NCBI GenBank assembly: GCA_036346255.1
Contig: CM070617.1
Location: 23,921,080-23,985,079, forward strand
Length of the DNA: 64,000 bases
Origin: Ampelocalamus luodianensis
Lineage: Eukaryota > Streptophyta > Magnoliopsida > Poales > Poaceae
Direction: 5' to 3'
The position numbers were made by a program, and so were the translations under genes. Shown piece after piece: positions 22,367 through 32,999 of this stretch. How positions within the stretch are numbered: the first letter of the stretch is position 1; each line of letters opens with the position of its first letter. Below the pieces are notes generated by a model that made no database searches, was not told the origin of the DNA, and was given only the letters and a program-made list of their open reading frames with translations.

Positions 22367-22799
22367 TCCTCAAGGAAGTCCGTCTCCAACCGATCTTCGG
22401 CCAGCCCATCAACGAGAAGGCCGTCGATGAGCACCTCGAGAAGCTGACGAGGGTCCTCGAAGTGTATGAGGCGAGCCTATCTAAGTTTCAGTATTTGGCT
22501 GGAGATTTTAGATGAACATGTGATCTTTTAGTGGACCAAATGAAGTAGTAGGATATACGTCCACGTAGTGGGATCTACGGACGTCCCGCAAGCACCCACT
22601 TAATTTTTTAGTTGGTCCACCAGTACCCACTTAATTTTTTATGTGGGACGAGTTTAGTGGGTTCGCGGACAGCCCCGCGTCCACTTACACCACTACCTAC
22701 AGTGGCAGTCTCGAGTCTCAACCAATACTCAGTATGCGCCTTATGGGGTCGAGCGAATTGATATTTTGCCCTCCCGTTAGAGAACTTTTTTTATTATTT

Positions 22800-23145
22800 A
22801 ATTTTTTTTTAATTTTATTTTAAAGTTAACCCTTCGCAAATTTTATTTCCAATTCTGACCCCTTTGGTCACGTCACTGGTGGTGGCGTGACAAAACAACA
22901 CTGTCACGCTACAGGATAAGTCCCCAAAATCGTACTTTTTATCACGCCACTGGTGGTGGCGTGACCAAACAACACTGTTACGCCACTGGTGGTGGTGTGA
23001 CAAGACTTTGATCAGAAATGGGCTGACGTGACAGTGTTGTTTTGTCACGCCACGGATGGTGGCGTGACCAAAGGGGCCAGAATTGGAAATAAAGTTTGCG
23101 ATGAGTTAACTTTAAAATAAAATTAAATAAAGATTAAATAAAAAA
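22800..23145. repeat. Inverted-repeat element with a repeated 25-bp palindrome
   Basis: The left arm (about 22800-22920: a TTTAAAGTTAAC start, then TTTATTTCCAATTCTG and CCCCTTTGGTCACG) is inverted in the right arm (about 23025-23145, ending GTTAACTTTAAAATAAAATT). Inside, the self-complementary unit GTCACGCCAC-TGGTG-GTGGCGTGAC occurs four times with small changes, near 22867, 22941, 22977 and 23044, each linked to AACAACACTGT or its inverse. It looks like a foldback MITE; no TSD was settled. A diverged piece of the same family (TTTATTTCCAATTCTAACTC, then TTGGTCACACC) lies at about 30915-31010. Confidence 0.7.
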
Positions 23146-23776
23146 AATCCCCGTTAGATGTGTATTCATATTTTACCATCCTTCTCGACGTAATTGATTT
23201 TTTACCTCCTTCTTAGTCTGTTGCTTGATTAAATACCCTTTTTTATTATTTGATTAATACCCGACCGTTTTTTGTGCTACAGTCACACGAAAAGTCATTT
23301 TATTAATATCCGATCATTTTCTCGGTTGCCTGCCGCTGCGAAAAGTGCTCAGCCGCCTACATTGCAAGTTTTTTTTTCCTTTTAAAAAGGGAAGTTTGGA
23401 CGTCATGATCGGCTGGGTAAAAAATTGAGGGCTTGTTTGGATGAGCGGTATTTCATTAGGAAGTTAGGAATTTAGTTCAAATACACCCCAATTTAAACAT
23501 ACCTTGAATGCTTGATTTGATGGCAATTGGCGTCCCTTTTTCTTTTCTTTTTTCTTTTTAAATCCCAGAAATAGGTAAACAGCCTCCCCCCACCACAAGA
23601 CCATTGGCATATTCTCACGAGTCACGACGGGTGGAGTTTCACGATGTATAACTTCTTTTGAATATTACAACGAGGGAAGACACGATCGCATGAGCAAATT
23701 CCAATCACTTCTTCATATAACAACAACATTCCAAACAACTTACTATTTTTTCCGGTTTGTTGTCCCCTCCTCCCTA
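23146..23776. other. Spacer left of the copia element
   Basis: AT-rich, no gene seen. The part from about 23630 to 23781 is the left section of an old tandem duplication whose second copy lies at about 30665-30870, on the far side of the copia insertion. Confidence 0.6.
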
Positions 23777-23781
23777 ACTCA

Positions 23782-24991
23782 TGTTGGATTTAATATGGGC
23801 TAGACCCAACTTTAATTCTAATTAATTCCTGGAAAATCCCAAAGGCCCATGTGCATGTGCTAAACCTTTTTAGTCCCATATGGAGAGTTAAAGGGGAGTT
23901 ACACCAATTTATAAGGTGGAACGTGGGAGTCCTCTTGTGGAATTGGAGAGAGCCAATACACGCGCGCGCTCGCTTGCCGAGCCGAGCCGTGCCGTGCCGT
24001 GCCGTGCCGTGCCGTGTCGTGCGTGTGCGTGTGCGCGTGCGCGCGTACACAGGCGTGTCGGGTGCGTACGCGTTTTTCTTTATCTATTCGAAAATCGAAA
24101 CGCACCGACTCGCAATAAACGGCTGGCAATAATTGCTTGCAATTAAAAGAACGATCTGTCGATTCAAATAATGGTCGCGATAGCAGTTCTGTCGTTACTA
24201 GTGAGTAATGGCGACCGTTTCGCCTCTTGACTAGGCGATGAACTTGCTTTGTTACTAGTGAGTAATGGCGACCGTTTACGCCTCTTGACTAAGCGAAGAA
24301 TTGCCGTTACTAGTGAGTAATGGCGACCGTTTCGGCCTCTTGACTAAGCGATGCAATTGCCGTTACTAGTGAGTAATGGTGATCAAGCTTACGTCCGGTT
24401 GTTATATATAGTCATTATCCGGAGCAGTGAGGTTCTCCAATTCTCTCCACGAAAGACACCACGCTTCTTCGCTTTTGTTGTCGTCTCCGCGATCTCCATC
24501 CCGCGAGGCGCGTGTCTTGTCGCACCGGGAGAGGTGGCCTCGGAACCCTCGTCCTTGAAGGCTTGCACGAGCAAGGGCGAATAAGGTTTTGGGAGCGTTC
24601 GCGCGATCGCCGCTGCTTCCTCTCCATTCGACTCTACGCTCGCCTACAACCGTGACGACTACTACCACGACGCTCATCAGCGACTACTTACCACTACGCC
24701 ATGACAAACGACGATCTCACAAAGACTCCTGCTGCCGCTTCTTCTTCCACTACTGCTGCTCCTTCCACTGGATCCGGGTATGTCTATTTCATATGTATTG
24801 CTTGGTTAGTAATATTACTAGTTGTTACCTTAAACACTGTGATAGATATGCTAGTTTCTGTTCTTCTGGATATTAGTATGTCTATAGTGTTCTTGCTTAC
24901 TTGCTTTGTGAAAGTGGCTAGAATATTCATCATGTTTTATCTACTATATTTCTGGATTAAAGTAATTCGAAAAATGCTCTTATTCTCATCA
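23782..24991 (+). repeat. 5' LTR of the 23.8-kb copia element
   Basis: 1210 bp. It contains a GCCGT microsatellite near 23980-24015, a 56-bp tandem array at 24195-24400, a TATA-like TTATATATAG near 24402 and, unusually, an ATG at 24701 that opens a frame continuing out of the LTR into gag. Ends CTCATCA. Confidence 0.92.
24195..24400 (+). repeat. Tandem enhancer-like repeat in the LTR, about 56 bp x 4
   Basis: Units start TTACTAGTGAGTAATGGCGA at about 24195, 24252, 24307 and 24363 and continue into CCGTTT and CTCTTGACTA. The 3' LTR has only three units, starting at about 29849, 29904 and 29963. The array lies just upstream of the TATA-like sequence, where repeat-based enhancers sit in other copia LTRs. 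Confidence 0.85.
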
Positions 24992-27900
24992 ATCCAAAAA
25001 CCTTATCGTAATAGGCATTTTTCATCAACTGGCTTTGCTGCTGCGCTTAAGCTCTCTCAATTCGATGGTGCGAATTATAAGAGGTGGCGCACCAAGATGG
25101 TGCTTTGGCTAACTGCCATGAACGTTTTTCATGTGGCAAAAGGCAAGCCTGAAGAAACACTTACTCCTGAGCAGGAGCAAGCGTTCGAGGCTGCTGATAA
25201 CCTTTTTAAAGGTGCCGTGATTAGCGTTCTTGGTGAGAAGTTAGTTGATGCATACATGGTGATTACAAATGGGAAAGATATGTGGGATGCACTCGAGGCC
25301 ATGTTTGGGGTTTCGGATGCAGGCAGTGAACTGTATCTCATGGAGCAATACCATGACTATAGAATGGTCGATGACCGTTCTGTAGTTGAGCAGGCTCATG
25401 AGATACAATCCATGGCCAAAGAACTTGAGCATTTCAAGTGTGTGTTACCGGACAAGTTTGTCGCGGGAGACATTATTGCCAAGCTTCCTCCTTCTTGGAG
25501 GAATTTTGCTACTTCTTCAAACACAAGAGACAAGAGTTTTCATTGAAAATCTCATTGGGTCTCTTGATGTTGAAGAAAAGCGAGGGCAAAAGATACACAC
25601 ACTAGAGGAAATGAGGGACATTCTAGTGCCAATGTGGTGCGAGAAAAGAATGGCCAAGCTCAAAAGTTCAAAGGCAAAAACAAGACTGCACAAACAACAA
25701 GCTTTAAAAGAAGAAGAAGAACACAAAGGACGGCCTTTGCTTTGTGTGTGGCGAATCGGTCATTGGGCCAAGGATTGCGATCAACGCAAGGGTGTGAAGA
25801 ATCGCAAGGCGAATTCCAAATCGCCAATGTTGTTGTTGGTACTCATGAGACGGAACTTGGGGTATGGTAATTTACCTCTTGTTTTTCCGTATGTCAATCT
25901 ACCGATTGGTGGATAGACACCGGTGCTAATATACATGTGTGTCTTGATATTTCATTGTTTTCTTCTTACCAGTCACTCGGGATTCAAATTGTTCTAATGG
26001 GAACGGGTCACATGCCATTCATGGTGTTGGCACGGTCGATCCAAGTTTACTTCGGGAAAGATTGTGCAACTGAAGAACGTGCATCATGTGCCATCTATCA
26101 ATAAGAATCTCGTGAGCGGATCTCTTCTGTGTAGAGATGGCTTTAGACTGGTATTTGAGTCTAATAAATTTGTAATGTCCAAATGTGGACAATTTGTTGG
26201 TAAAGGCTATGTGTGCGGAGGCTTGTTCCGCCTATCTCTTTCAGATTTGTGTAATAATGTTGTGAATCATATTTCCAGTGGTAATGAGACTACTATTTGG
26301 CATTCACGACTTTGTCACATAAATTTTGGTTGCATGGCGCGGTTAGCCAGTTTAGAGTTAATCCCGAAATTCACCCTTGCCAAAGGTTCTAAATGTCAAG
26401 TTTGTGTGCAATCAAAGCGACCTCGTAAGCCTCACAAGGCGCGGAGGTAAGAAACTTGGCACCATTAGAACTCATACATTCAGATCTGTGTGAGATGAAT
26501 GGTGTGTTGACAAAAGGTGGTAAGAGATATTTCATGACTTTGATTGATGACTCCACTAGGTTCATTATGTGTATCTTTTGAAAACTAAAGATGAAGCTCT
26601 TCACTACTTTTAAATCTATAAGGCGTGTTTGAGAACCAACTTGAAAAGAAAATCAAAAGGGTTAGGTCCGATCGTGGTGGCGAGTATTTTTCTAATGAGT
26701 TCATTTTATTCTCGTGAGGAACATGGTATAATCCATGAGAGGACGCCCCTATTCACCCAGTCAAACGGGGTTCTTTGAAAGGAAAAATCGCACTCTAATC
26801 GATTTGGTTAACGCCATGTTAGACACAATGGTCTTTCCAAAGCATGGTGGGGGGAGGCTATATTGACTTCATGTCATGTTCTAAATAGGGTTCCCACAAA
26901 GAATAAAGAGATAACTCCATTTGAACAATGGGAGAAGAAAAGACTATCACTTTCATATTTGCGCACTTGGGGTTGTTTGGCGAAAGTCAATGTGCCAATT
27001 TCAAGAAGCGTAAGCTCGGACCAAAACCGTGGATTGTGTCTTTTAGGCTATGCTCACCATAGCGTTGGATATAGATTTCTAGTGGTGAAATCTGGAGTAC
27101 CTGACGTGCATGTCGGTACAATTATGGAGTCCAGAGATGCTACATTCTTTGAGGATATTTTTCCGATGAAAGATATGCCTAGTTTATCAGTCGAGCCCGA
27201 TACAACTCCTGAACTGCCATTCCAATGGAATATTTTGAGCAAACCCTGATCAAATTCTCGAGGAGGAAGACAATGAAACTCAGAGAAGAGTAAAAGACAA
27301 AGGACTGCAAAGTCTTTTGGTTCGATTTCATTGTGTACCTTGTGGATGATACTCCAAGTACCATTTACAAGCATATGCTTCTCGGATGCGGAATACTGGA
27401 AGGAAGCAGTCCGGAGTGAAATGGATTCCATTATCTCTAATGGAACTTGGGAGATCACTGAGCGTCCTTATGGTTGTAAACCTGTAGGATGTAAGTGGGT
27501 GTTCAAAAAGAAGCTTAGGCACGATGGTACTATCGAGAAGTATAAGGCACGGCTTGTGGCCAAGGGTTATACCCAAAAGGAAGGCGAAGATTTCTTTGAT
27601 ACTTATTCACTGTGGCTAGATTGACCACTATTCGAGTACTACTATCTCTGTCGCCTCACACGGTCTTCTCATTCATCGATGGATGTTAAGACGGCTTTTC
27701 TAAATGGAGAGTTGGGCGAGGAAATTTACATGGAACAACCGGATGGATTTGTAGTAAATGGTCAAGAAGGAAAGGTGTGCAAGTTGTTGAAATCTTTGTA
27801 TGGTCTTAAACAAGCACCTAAGCGGTGGCATGAAAAATTCGACAGACCTTAACATCTGCAGGCTTTATTGTAAATGAAGTCGCGGATGTGTGTATTATCG

Positions 27901-28640
27901 CCATGGTGGGGCGAGGAGTCATTCTATGTCCGTATGTTGATGACATATCGATATTTGGGACCAACCTTAATGTGATTAAGGAGGTCAAGGATTTCTTGTC
28001 TCGAAATTTTGAGATGAAAGATCCGGGAGTAGCTGATGTTATCTTGAACATCAAGTCGTTGAGAGGTGATGATGGTGGGATTACATTGTTGCAATCTCAT
28101 TATGTGGAAAAGGTTCTGAGTCGTTTTGGTTATAGCGATCGCAAACCTTCTCCAACACCTTATAATCCTAGCGTGTTGCTTAGGAAGAATCGGAGAATAG
28201 CCGAGAGACCAATTGAGATATTCTCGATAATTGGTTCACTTATGTATTTAGCTAGCGGTACGGGCTCGACATCTCGCTTGTCGTGAGCAAACTAAGCCGT
28301 TTGTTTCTAATCCGGAGATGATCATTGGCATGCTCTTGAGAGGGTAATGCGCTATCTAAAGGGTAATATGAGTTATGACATTCACTATACCGTACCCTAG
28401 GGTACTAGAGGGTTATAGTGATTCAAACTGATATATCGATCTTGATGAGATTAAGGCCACAAGTGGATATGTCTTCACACTTGGAGGTGGCGCTGTTTCA
28501 TGGAAGTCTTGCAAGCGCACCATCTTAACGAGGTCAACAATGGAAGCGTAACTCACGGCATTAGATATCGCCATCGTTGAAGCCGAATGGCTTCGTGAGC
28601 TCTTGATGGATCTGCCGGTGGTTGATAAACCGATCGCTAT
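24701..28640 (+). pseudogene. Copia gag-pol polyprotein, broken
   Basis: The ATG at 24701 lies inside the 5' LTR; the first frame stays open to 25546. Gag core with KLSQFDGANYKRW begins near 25048. A zinc knuckle remnant (GHWAKDC) lies near 25760-25780. The protease motif DTGAN follows WWI near 25905-25925. Integrase zinc-finger and core remains lie at about 26290-26900, and reverse transcriptase at about 27380-28280 with the YVDD catalytic box intact near 27933-27944 and YGLKQAPKRW near 27800. RNase H remains lie at about 28440-28640. Multiple frameshifts and stops (for example 25546, 26580, 27250 and 27624) separate the pieces, so no full polyprotein can be made. Confidence 0.88.
24778..25014 (+). 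other. Putative 237-nt in-frame intron straddling the LTR edge
   Basis: Donor GTATGT at 24778 follows a hydrophilic Ser/Thr/Ala-rich N-terminus (MTNDDLTKTPAAA...GSG). Acceptor ATCGTAATAG ends at 25014, just before HFSSTGFAAALK and the gag core. The length is divisible by 3 and the interval has no stop, so spliced and unspliced forms both read through. Unspliced, it would insert a very hydrophobic, membrane-like stretch of 79 residues, atypical of gag. The interval includes the LTR end at 24991 and the place where the primer-binding site should be. Inferred from sequence only. Confidence 0.45.
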
Positions 28641-29406
28641 TCGATGAATCGTGACAATCGATCGTGATCGTCAAGGTGAACAGTTCTAAGGATAATATGA
28701 AATCATCAAGACATGTGAAGAGAAGATCAAGTCCATCAGAAAATGAGAAACTCGAGTAATAGCTTTGGATTATATCCAAACAACTAAGAATCTAGCGATC
28801 CCTTCACAAAGGGTTTATCACGAATGTGATAGACAATGCATCAAGGAGATGGGTTTGAGACCCACGTGAGTTATACCATAGTGGTAACCCATCCTATATG
28901 ATCAAAGATCCCGTGAAGTAGGATTGGCGAAACAAGCTTTTGGTTAATCGAGGAGAGTACCTTTATAGACCCACTCCATTGGAGATGCAATTCTCTCCTA
29001 AATCTGTATGGTAGGTTGATTTTATCTTAATATGTTCTGTGGCTTATTTAAGCAAAGATCTTTGTCCTCTGAGCGTCTTGAAAGAACACACCTATATGAG
29101 CCCGACTGCTAGTCACAGTCTATGAGATAGGGTAATCTCTAGGAAGCTCATGAATAGGCCAGGAGTATGACTTATATGCTCCAACCCGCGGGATGCCTGG
29201 CAGCCTAGTATCAGTTAAGGACTTAAGTGAAACTTATTCACACAAAACGCCAATTCAAGGCTTAGTCCATTGTGCGATTGTGGATAAGTGTAGCTTCATT
29301 CTAGATGGATGTTCACTTAACCTGGTCTCCATCGAAACACTGATATATTAAAACAATACTGTGGATCAAGGAATTTGACATGTGCCCTTGGGATCTGGTG
29401 GGGGAT

Positions 29407-30579
29407 TGTTGGATTTAATATGGGCTAGGCCCAACTTTAATTCTAATTAATTCCTGGAAAATCCCAAAGGCCCATGTGCATGTGCTAAACCTTTTTAGTC
29501 CCATATGGAGAGTTAAAGGGGAGTTACACCAATTTATAAGGTGGAACGTGGGAGTCCTCTTGTGGAATTGGAGAGCCAATACACGCGCGCGCTCGCTTCG
29601 CCTCGCCGAGCCGTCTTGAGCCGAGCCGAGCCGTCTTGCGTGCGGTGCGGTGCGTGTCGCAGCGCGTGTGCGTGTCTTGCGCATACGCAGCGTGTCGGTG
29701 CGTGCGTTTTCTTTATCTATTCGAAAATCAAACGCACCGACTCGCAATAAACGGCTGACAATAATTGCGACTGTTTCCGGTCTCTTCATTTTTGCAATTA
29801 AAAGAACAGTGCACTGATTCAAATAATGGTTGGCAGTAACGGTTGCTGTTACTAGTGAGTAATGGCGACCGTTTCTGGCCTCTTGACTAGGCGAAGAACT
29901 GCTGTTACTAGTGAGTAATGGCGACCGTTTACGGCCTCTTGACTAGACAAGAATGGTTGCGGTTACTAGTAAGTAATGGTGATTGCTTACGTCCGTTGTT
30001 ATATATAGTCATTATCCGGAGCAGTGAGGTTCTCCAATTCTCTCCACGAAAGACACCACGCTTCTTGCTTTGTTGTTGTCTCGGCGATCTCCATCCGGCG
30101 GCGCGTGTCTTGTCGCACCGAGAGCGAGCCTCGGAACCCTCGTCCTGAAGGCTTGCACGAGCAAGGGCGAATAAGGTTTTGGGAGCGTTCGCGCGATCGC
30201 TCGCTTCCTCTCCATTCGACTCTCTACGCCTACAACCGCATTTACTACTACCACGACGTCATCGCATGCGACTACTTACCACTACGCCATGACAAACGAC
30301 GATCTCACAAAGACTCCTGCTGCCGCTTCTTCTTCCACTACTGCTGCTCCTTCCACTGGATCCGGGTATGTCTATTTCATATGTATTGCTTGGTTAGTAA
30401 TATTACTAGTTGTTACCTTGAACACTGTGATAGATATGCTAGTTTCTGTTCTTCTGGATATTAGTATGTCTATAGTGTTCTTGCTTACTTGCTTTGTGAA
30501 AGTGGCTAGAATATTCATCATGTTTTATCTACTATATTTCTGGATTAAAGTAATTCGAAAAATGCTCTTATTCTCATCA
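29407..30579 (+). repeat. 3' LTR of the 23.8-kb copia element
   Basis: 1173 bp, colinear with the 5' LTR over its whole length, from TGTTGGATTT to CTCATCA, followed by the TSD ACTCA. It retains the ATG (30289) and the GTATGT donor-like site, so a transcript starting here could carry that leader exon into flanking DNA. Confidence 0.92.
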
Positions 30580-30584
30580 ACTCA

Positions 30585-30870
30585 ATGGAAATAACTCAAT
30601 AAACTGCATATCTAGCTTTACACAAGTTCAACTAGTATCTTCAACAAATAGAGCAAGGTAGGGTGGAATTCAGGATGTATAAGTTTTTTAAAAAATATTA
30701 CAATGAGAGAAGACACGATCGCATGAGCAAAGTCCAATCACTTCTTCGTATAATAACAACATTCCAAACAACTTACGATTTTTCTCCTTTTGTTGTCTCC
30801 TCCTCCCTAACTCGATGGAAATAGCTCAACAAATTACATATCTAGCTTTCCACAAGTTCCCGAGCTTTTT
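30585..30870 (+). repeat. Right part of a tandem duplication that pre-dates the copia insertion
   Basis: 30585-30660 (ATGGAAATAACTCAATAAAC, then CATATCTAGCTTTACACAAG) continues the copy broken at 23781; 30665-30870 repeats the whole unit (AGACACGATCGCATGAGCAAA, the CTCCCTAACTCG stretch, then ATGGAAATAGCTCAAC). Removing the copia element and one TSD restores two adjacent copies of about 230 bp. Phrases are shortened here. Confidence 0.75.
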
Positions 30871-32470
30871 TTTCAATCCGTTTTTTAAAAATATTTTAAA
30901 TATAATCTCTTACTAACTTTATTTCCAATTCTAACTCTTTTGGTCACACCATTACGCGTGACGTGATCAAACTACACTGCCACGCCACCGACCACGGCTT
31001 GGCCAACCCTGCCACGATAGCCCCCGAGCTAACACGTATCAGTTTTTGGGCCTCCGAGCCATATAGAACAAGGGCCTAGTAGGGCGACGCATCCATTATG
31101 CTGCTAATTCAATCCCTCTTTACATGAAAATGCTTCTTCAATCTGCTCGGCATTAGAACTATTAGGGCATGCATAAGGCAGTGACAGCGGCTACATCGGC
31201 TGTATCTGTATCTTTCCACGTTAGAAGTTTGCCTACATGGAGGAAAGAGGAAGAAGAGAGAGAAAAGTCGTATCTTGAAAGGGCATTGGAAGGGAGGTTG
31301 CATCCATATCACGCATTTTGTGGGCCCAACGGCTTGGAAAGAGGGGACCGGGAGCCCGCACTGCCGCCACACCAGGTGCCCGCACCACCGTGACCATGGG
31401 TCTGTTTGCTTCGCAACCTGGTATGGCCTGGCCTGTCCAGGGAGCCTCCTGGAGACTGCCTGGTAGTCGTTTGGTTGGAGACCTGGGAAGTGGAGGCTTG
31501 GCGAGAGATGCCTGTGTGGGATGCCTGGCCAGGCACCCAAAATGAATGACTGGGCATTCCGTGCTGCCTAGCTCTTCCCACCACTCCACTTCAAAGACCA
31601 TCAGCCTGCGTCAACCAGTTTAGTTTGATGCAACATTTTGCAATTTGTAGGGCACCGAAGGGTAGAGCTGGGTGAGGCGAACTAGGTGCTTACAGCCTCG
31701 AGGACGCGGCGCCAAAGAATGGCCGACGGCGAGGTCGAAGAGTGGCGGCTCGCCGCCAGCGATTGAAAGCGGCGGAGGTGCTTTGGTGGGCTTTTGGGGA
31801 CAGGGAGGCACGCACGAGGTGGCCCGTCCTCTTGCGATGCTGGAGGTGAGGTCGGACGCGGTGGAGGAGGCTTGGTGGCGGTGCAAAAGGCGGCGGTGGA
31901 GAGCTCCAACCGTGGCCAGAGGAGAGCAAGAGAGCGGGCGAGGTGAGGGGAAAGTGGGAGGAGCATGCGGGCTCGCTCGGGCTCACCTTAAATAGGCGCG
32001 GGGAGGAGGCGAGGCGCGGCTCAACGGGCGGGAGCGCGCATGTGAGCTCTGGAGCTGTACTGGCCCGAGGAAGACGACGACCAGGGCGAGGGCAGAGGCT
32101 GACAGGTGGGTCCCACCTATCAGCGGGAGCGGCGAAGGCGATGGGCGCCGTCCAATTTAGATCAGACGGTTCACAATGATTTGGACGTTCTGATTGTCCG
32201 AAAGTCCAAACTCGATTGGACGGTCTATAACGCTTGGGAACGTTCGGATCGTCCGAACCTCCCATCTTGGTTGGGCCATCCAATCTTGATCGGACGGTCC
32301 ACAAGAGAGGAAGGCGCGACGCGGGCTGCGCACGCGGAGCAGGCTGAGGAAGTGGGCCGCGGGCGCCGAAAAGAAATGGGTTGAAAGAGGAATTCGGCCC
32401 AAAAGCCTTTAGGGGATTTTGAATTCGTTTTTGATTTCATAAAATACTAGAAAGCTAAAAACCTTTTTAG
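30871..32470. other. Mixed repeat-derived DNA, no gene recognised
   Basis: 30915-31010 is a diverged piece of the inverted-repeat family at 22.8 kb. 31160-32400 is GC-rich with several long but unrelated open frames in both strands (up to 204 codons) and no recognisable domain. At about 32150-32300 a GGACGGTC/GGTTCGGATCGTCC-type phrase recurs four times with small changes. The base composition resembles a gypsy LTR or promoter-like zone, but no ends were found. Confidence 0.4.
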
Positions 32471-32477
32471 AAAATAG

Positions 32478-32900
32478 TTAATAAAGTCCAGGAAAATGCT
32501 TTTTAGACTTCCCACATTGGAGCTTTGGACCATAACTCCCAGCGATTCCGACTTGTCGAGCCATTCCATAGTAATACTGGAAAAGCTCAAGGTCTGCTGA
32601 AATCCCTAGGTATGCAAATACACTTAACATTGTGATGGAATTAGGATCAAGGTTCACTAATTCTGCCCTAAAGTGCTCAAGTACGAGTGTGAGAAAATGG
32701 TGAGCAAGCAATCGGAGGCCGCACTCACAGTACGCCTGGAAGACGGGGATTTGCCCAGTTTCCCTCGACGGGCAATGTTGCCCAGCAACCAAAATCCACT
32801 TCACGAGTACCTTTTCAGGAATCTTCTCGGCAACGACCAAAGCTTTCATCTTCGCCGTGTCCATCTCCGATTCGGCCCACTGAGAAATGGTTCCGGCCAT
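32478..32900 (-). pseudogene. Fragment resembling the plant 'putative gypsy-type transposon' domain
   Basis: A 140-codon frame. The part CECGLRLLAHHFLTLVLEHF, then a stretch on ordering and counting of the type ...LDPNSITMLSVFAYL, has the look of the plant mobile domain annotated in grasses as 'putative gypsy type transposon' (normally a much longer ORF with a coiled-coil C-terminal half). Only the first part is present and the frame stops at 32478. Identification is by style and a few key residues, not by a search. Confidence 0.45.
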
Positions 32901-32999
32901 TTCTTCTCAAGAGAAGGAGGTTTGGATTTGGAAAGGCTTCAAGAAAGTGTACGGTTTTGCTGGCGGCGGAGAGGGCGAGAACTCGATGAACAGTCGAGG

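Larger units (their letters stand above)
19459..22515 (+). pseudogene. Phi-class glutathione S-transferase (GSTF) pseudogene split by a hAT element
   Basis: Exon 1, 19459-19592, starts MASVVKVYGPA and resumes at EVAGIECEVV...AGEHKRPAHFARN after a short deletion that also shifts frame. Exon 2, 19774-19822, reads PFGQVPVLQDGDFCLW. Exon 3 starts at 19905 with ESRAITKYV (its Glu codon is split, as in the family). A 7-bp duplication around GGGCAAC at about 19966 shifts frame before LEQSAMVDVWLEVEAHQY. At 20058 a hAT element interrupts exon 3. The gene continues at 22375 with VRLQPIFGQPINEKAVDEHLEKLTRV and stops at 22513-22515, right after YLAGDFR, about 60 codons short of a normal C-terminus. A live copy would conjugate glutathione to electrophiles in the cytosol; with two frameshifts, truncation and an insertion, this one cannot. 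Confidence 0.92.
23782..30579 (+). mobile_element. Copia LTR retrotransposon with both LTRs and TSD, 6.8 kb
   Basis: Bounded by TGTTGGATTT at 23782 and CTCATCA at 30579, with a perfect 5-bp TSD, ACTCA (23777-23781 and 30580-30584). The 5' LTR is 23782-24991 and the 3' LTR 29407-30579 (1210 and 1173 bp). A polypurine tract (GGTGGGGGA) precedes the 3' LTR. The domain order gag, protease, integrase, reverse transcriptase, RNase H is that of Ty1/copia. The coding part has many frameshifts and stops. The LTRs differ by several indels, chiefly copy number of a 56-bp repeat and GC-rich microsatellite tracts, so the insertion is not very recent. Confidence 0.93.

Noticed and set aside
23975..24060. 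GCCGT and CGTGTG runs considered as a regulatory array
   Set aside because: They look like simple microsatellites that differ in length between the two LTRs; nothing supports a specific role.
27933..27944. Intact YVDD box suggesting an active reverse transcriptase
   Set aside because: The flanking RT pieces are in different frames with stops near 27624 and 27852, and integrase is also broken, so the element cannot encode an active enzyme.
31690..32304. 204-codon minus-strand frame
   Set aside because: Low-complexity Pro/Ser/Arg, no domain, in GC-rich repeat-derived DNA, with equally long frames opposite.
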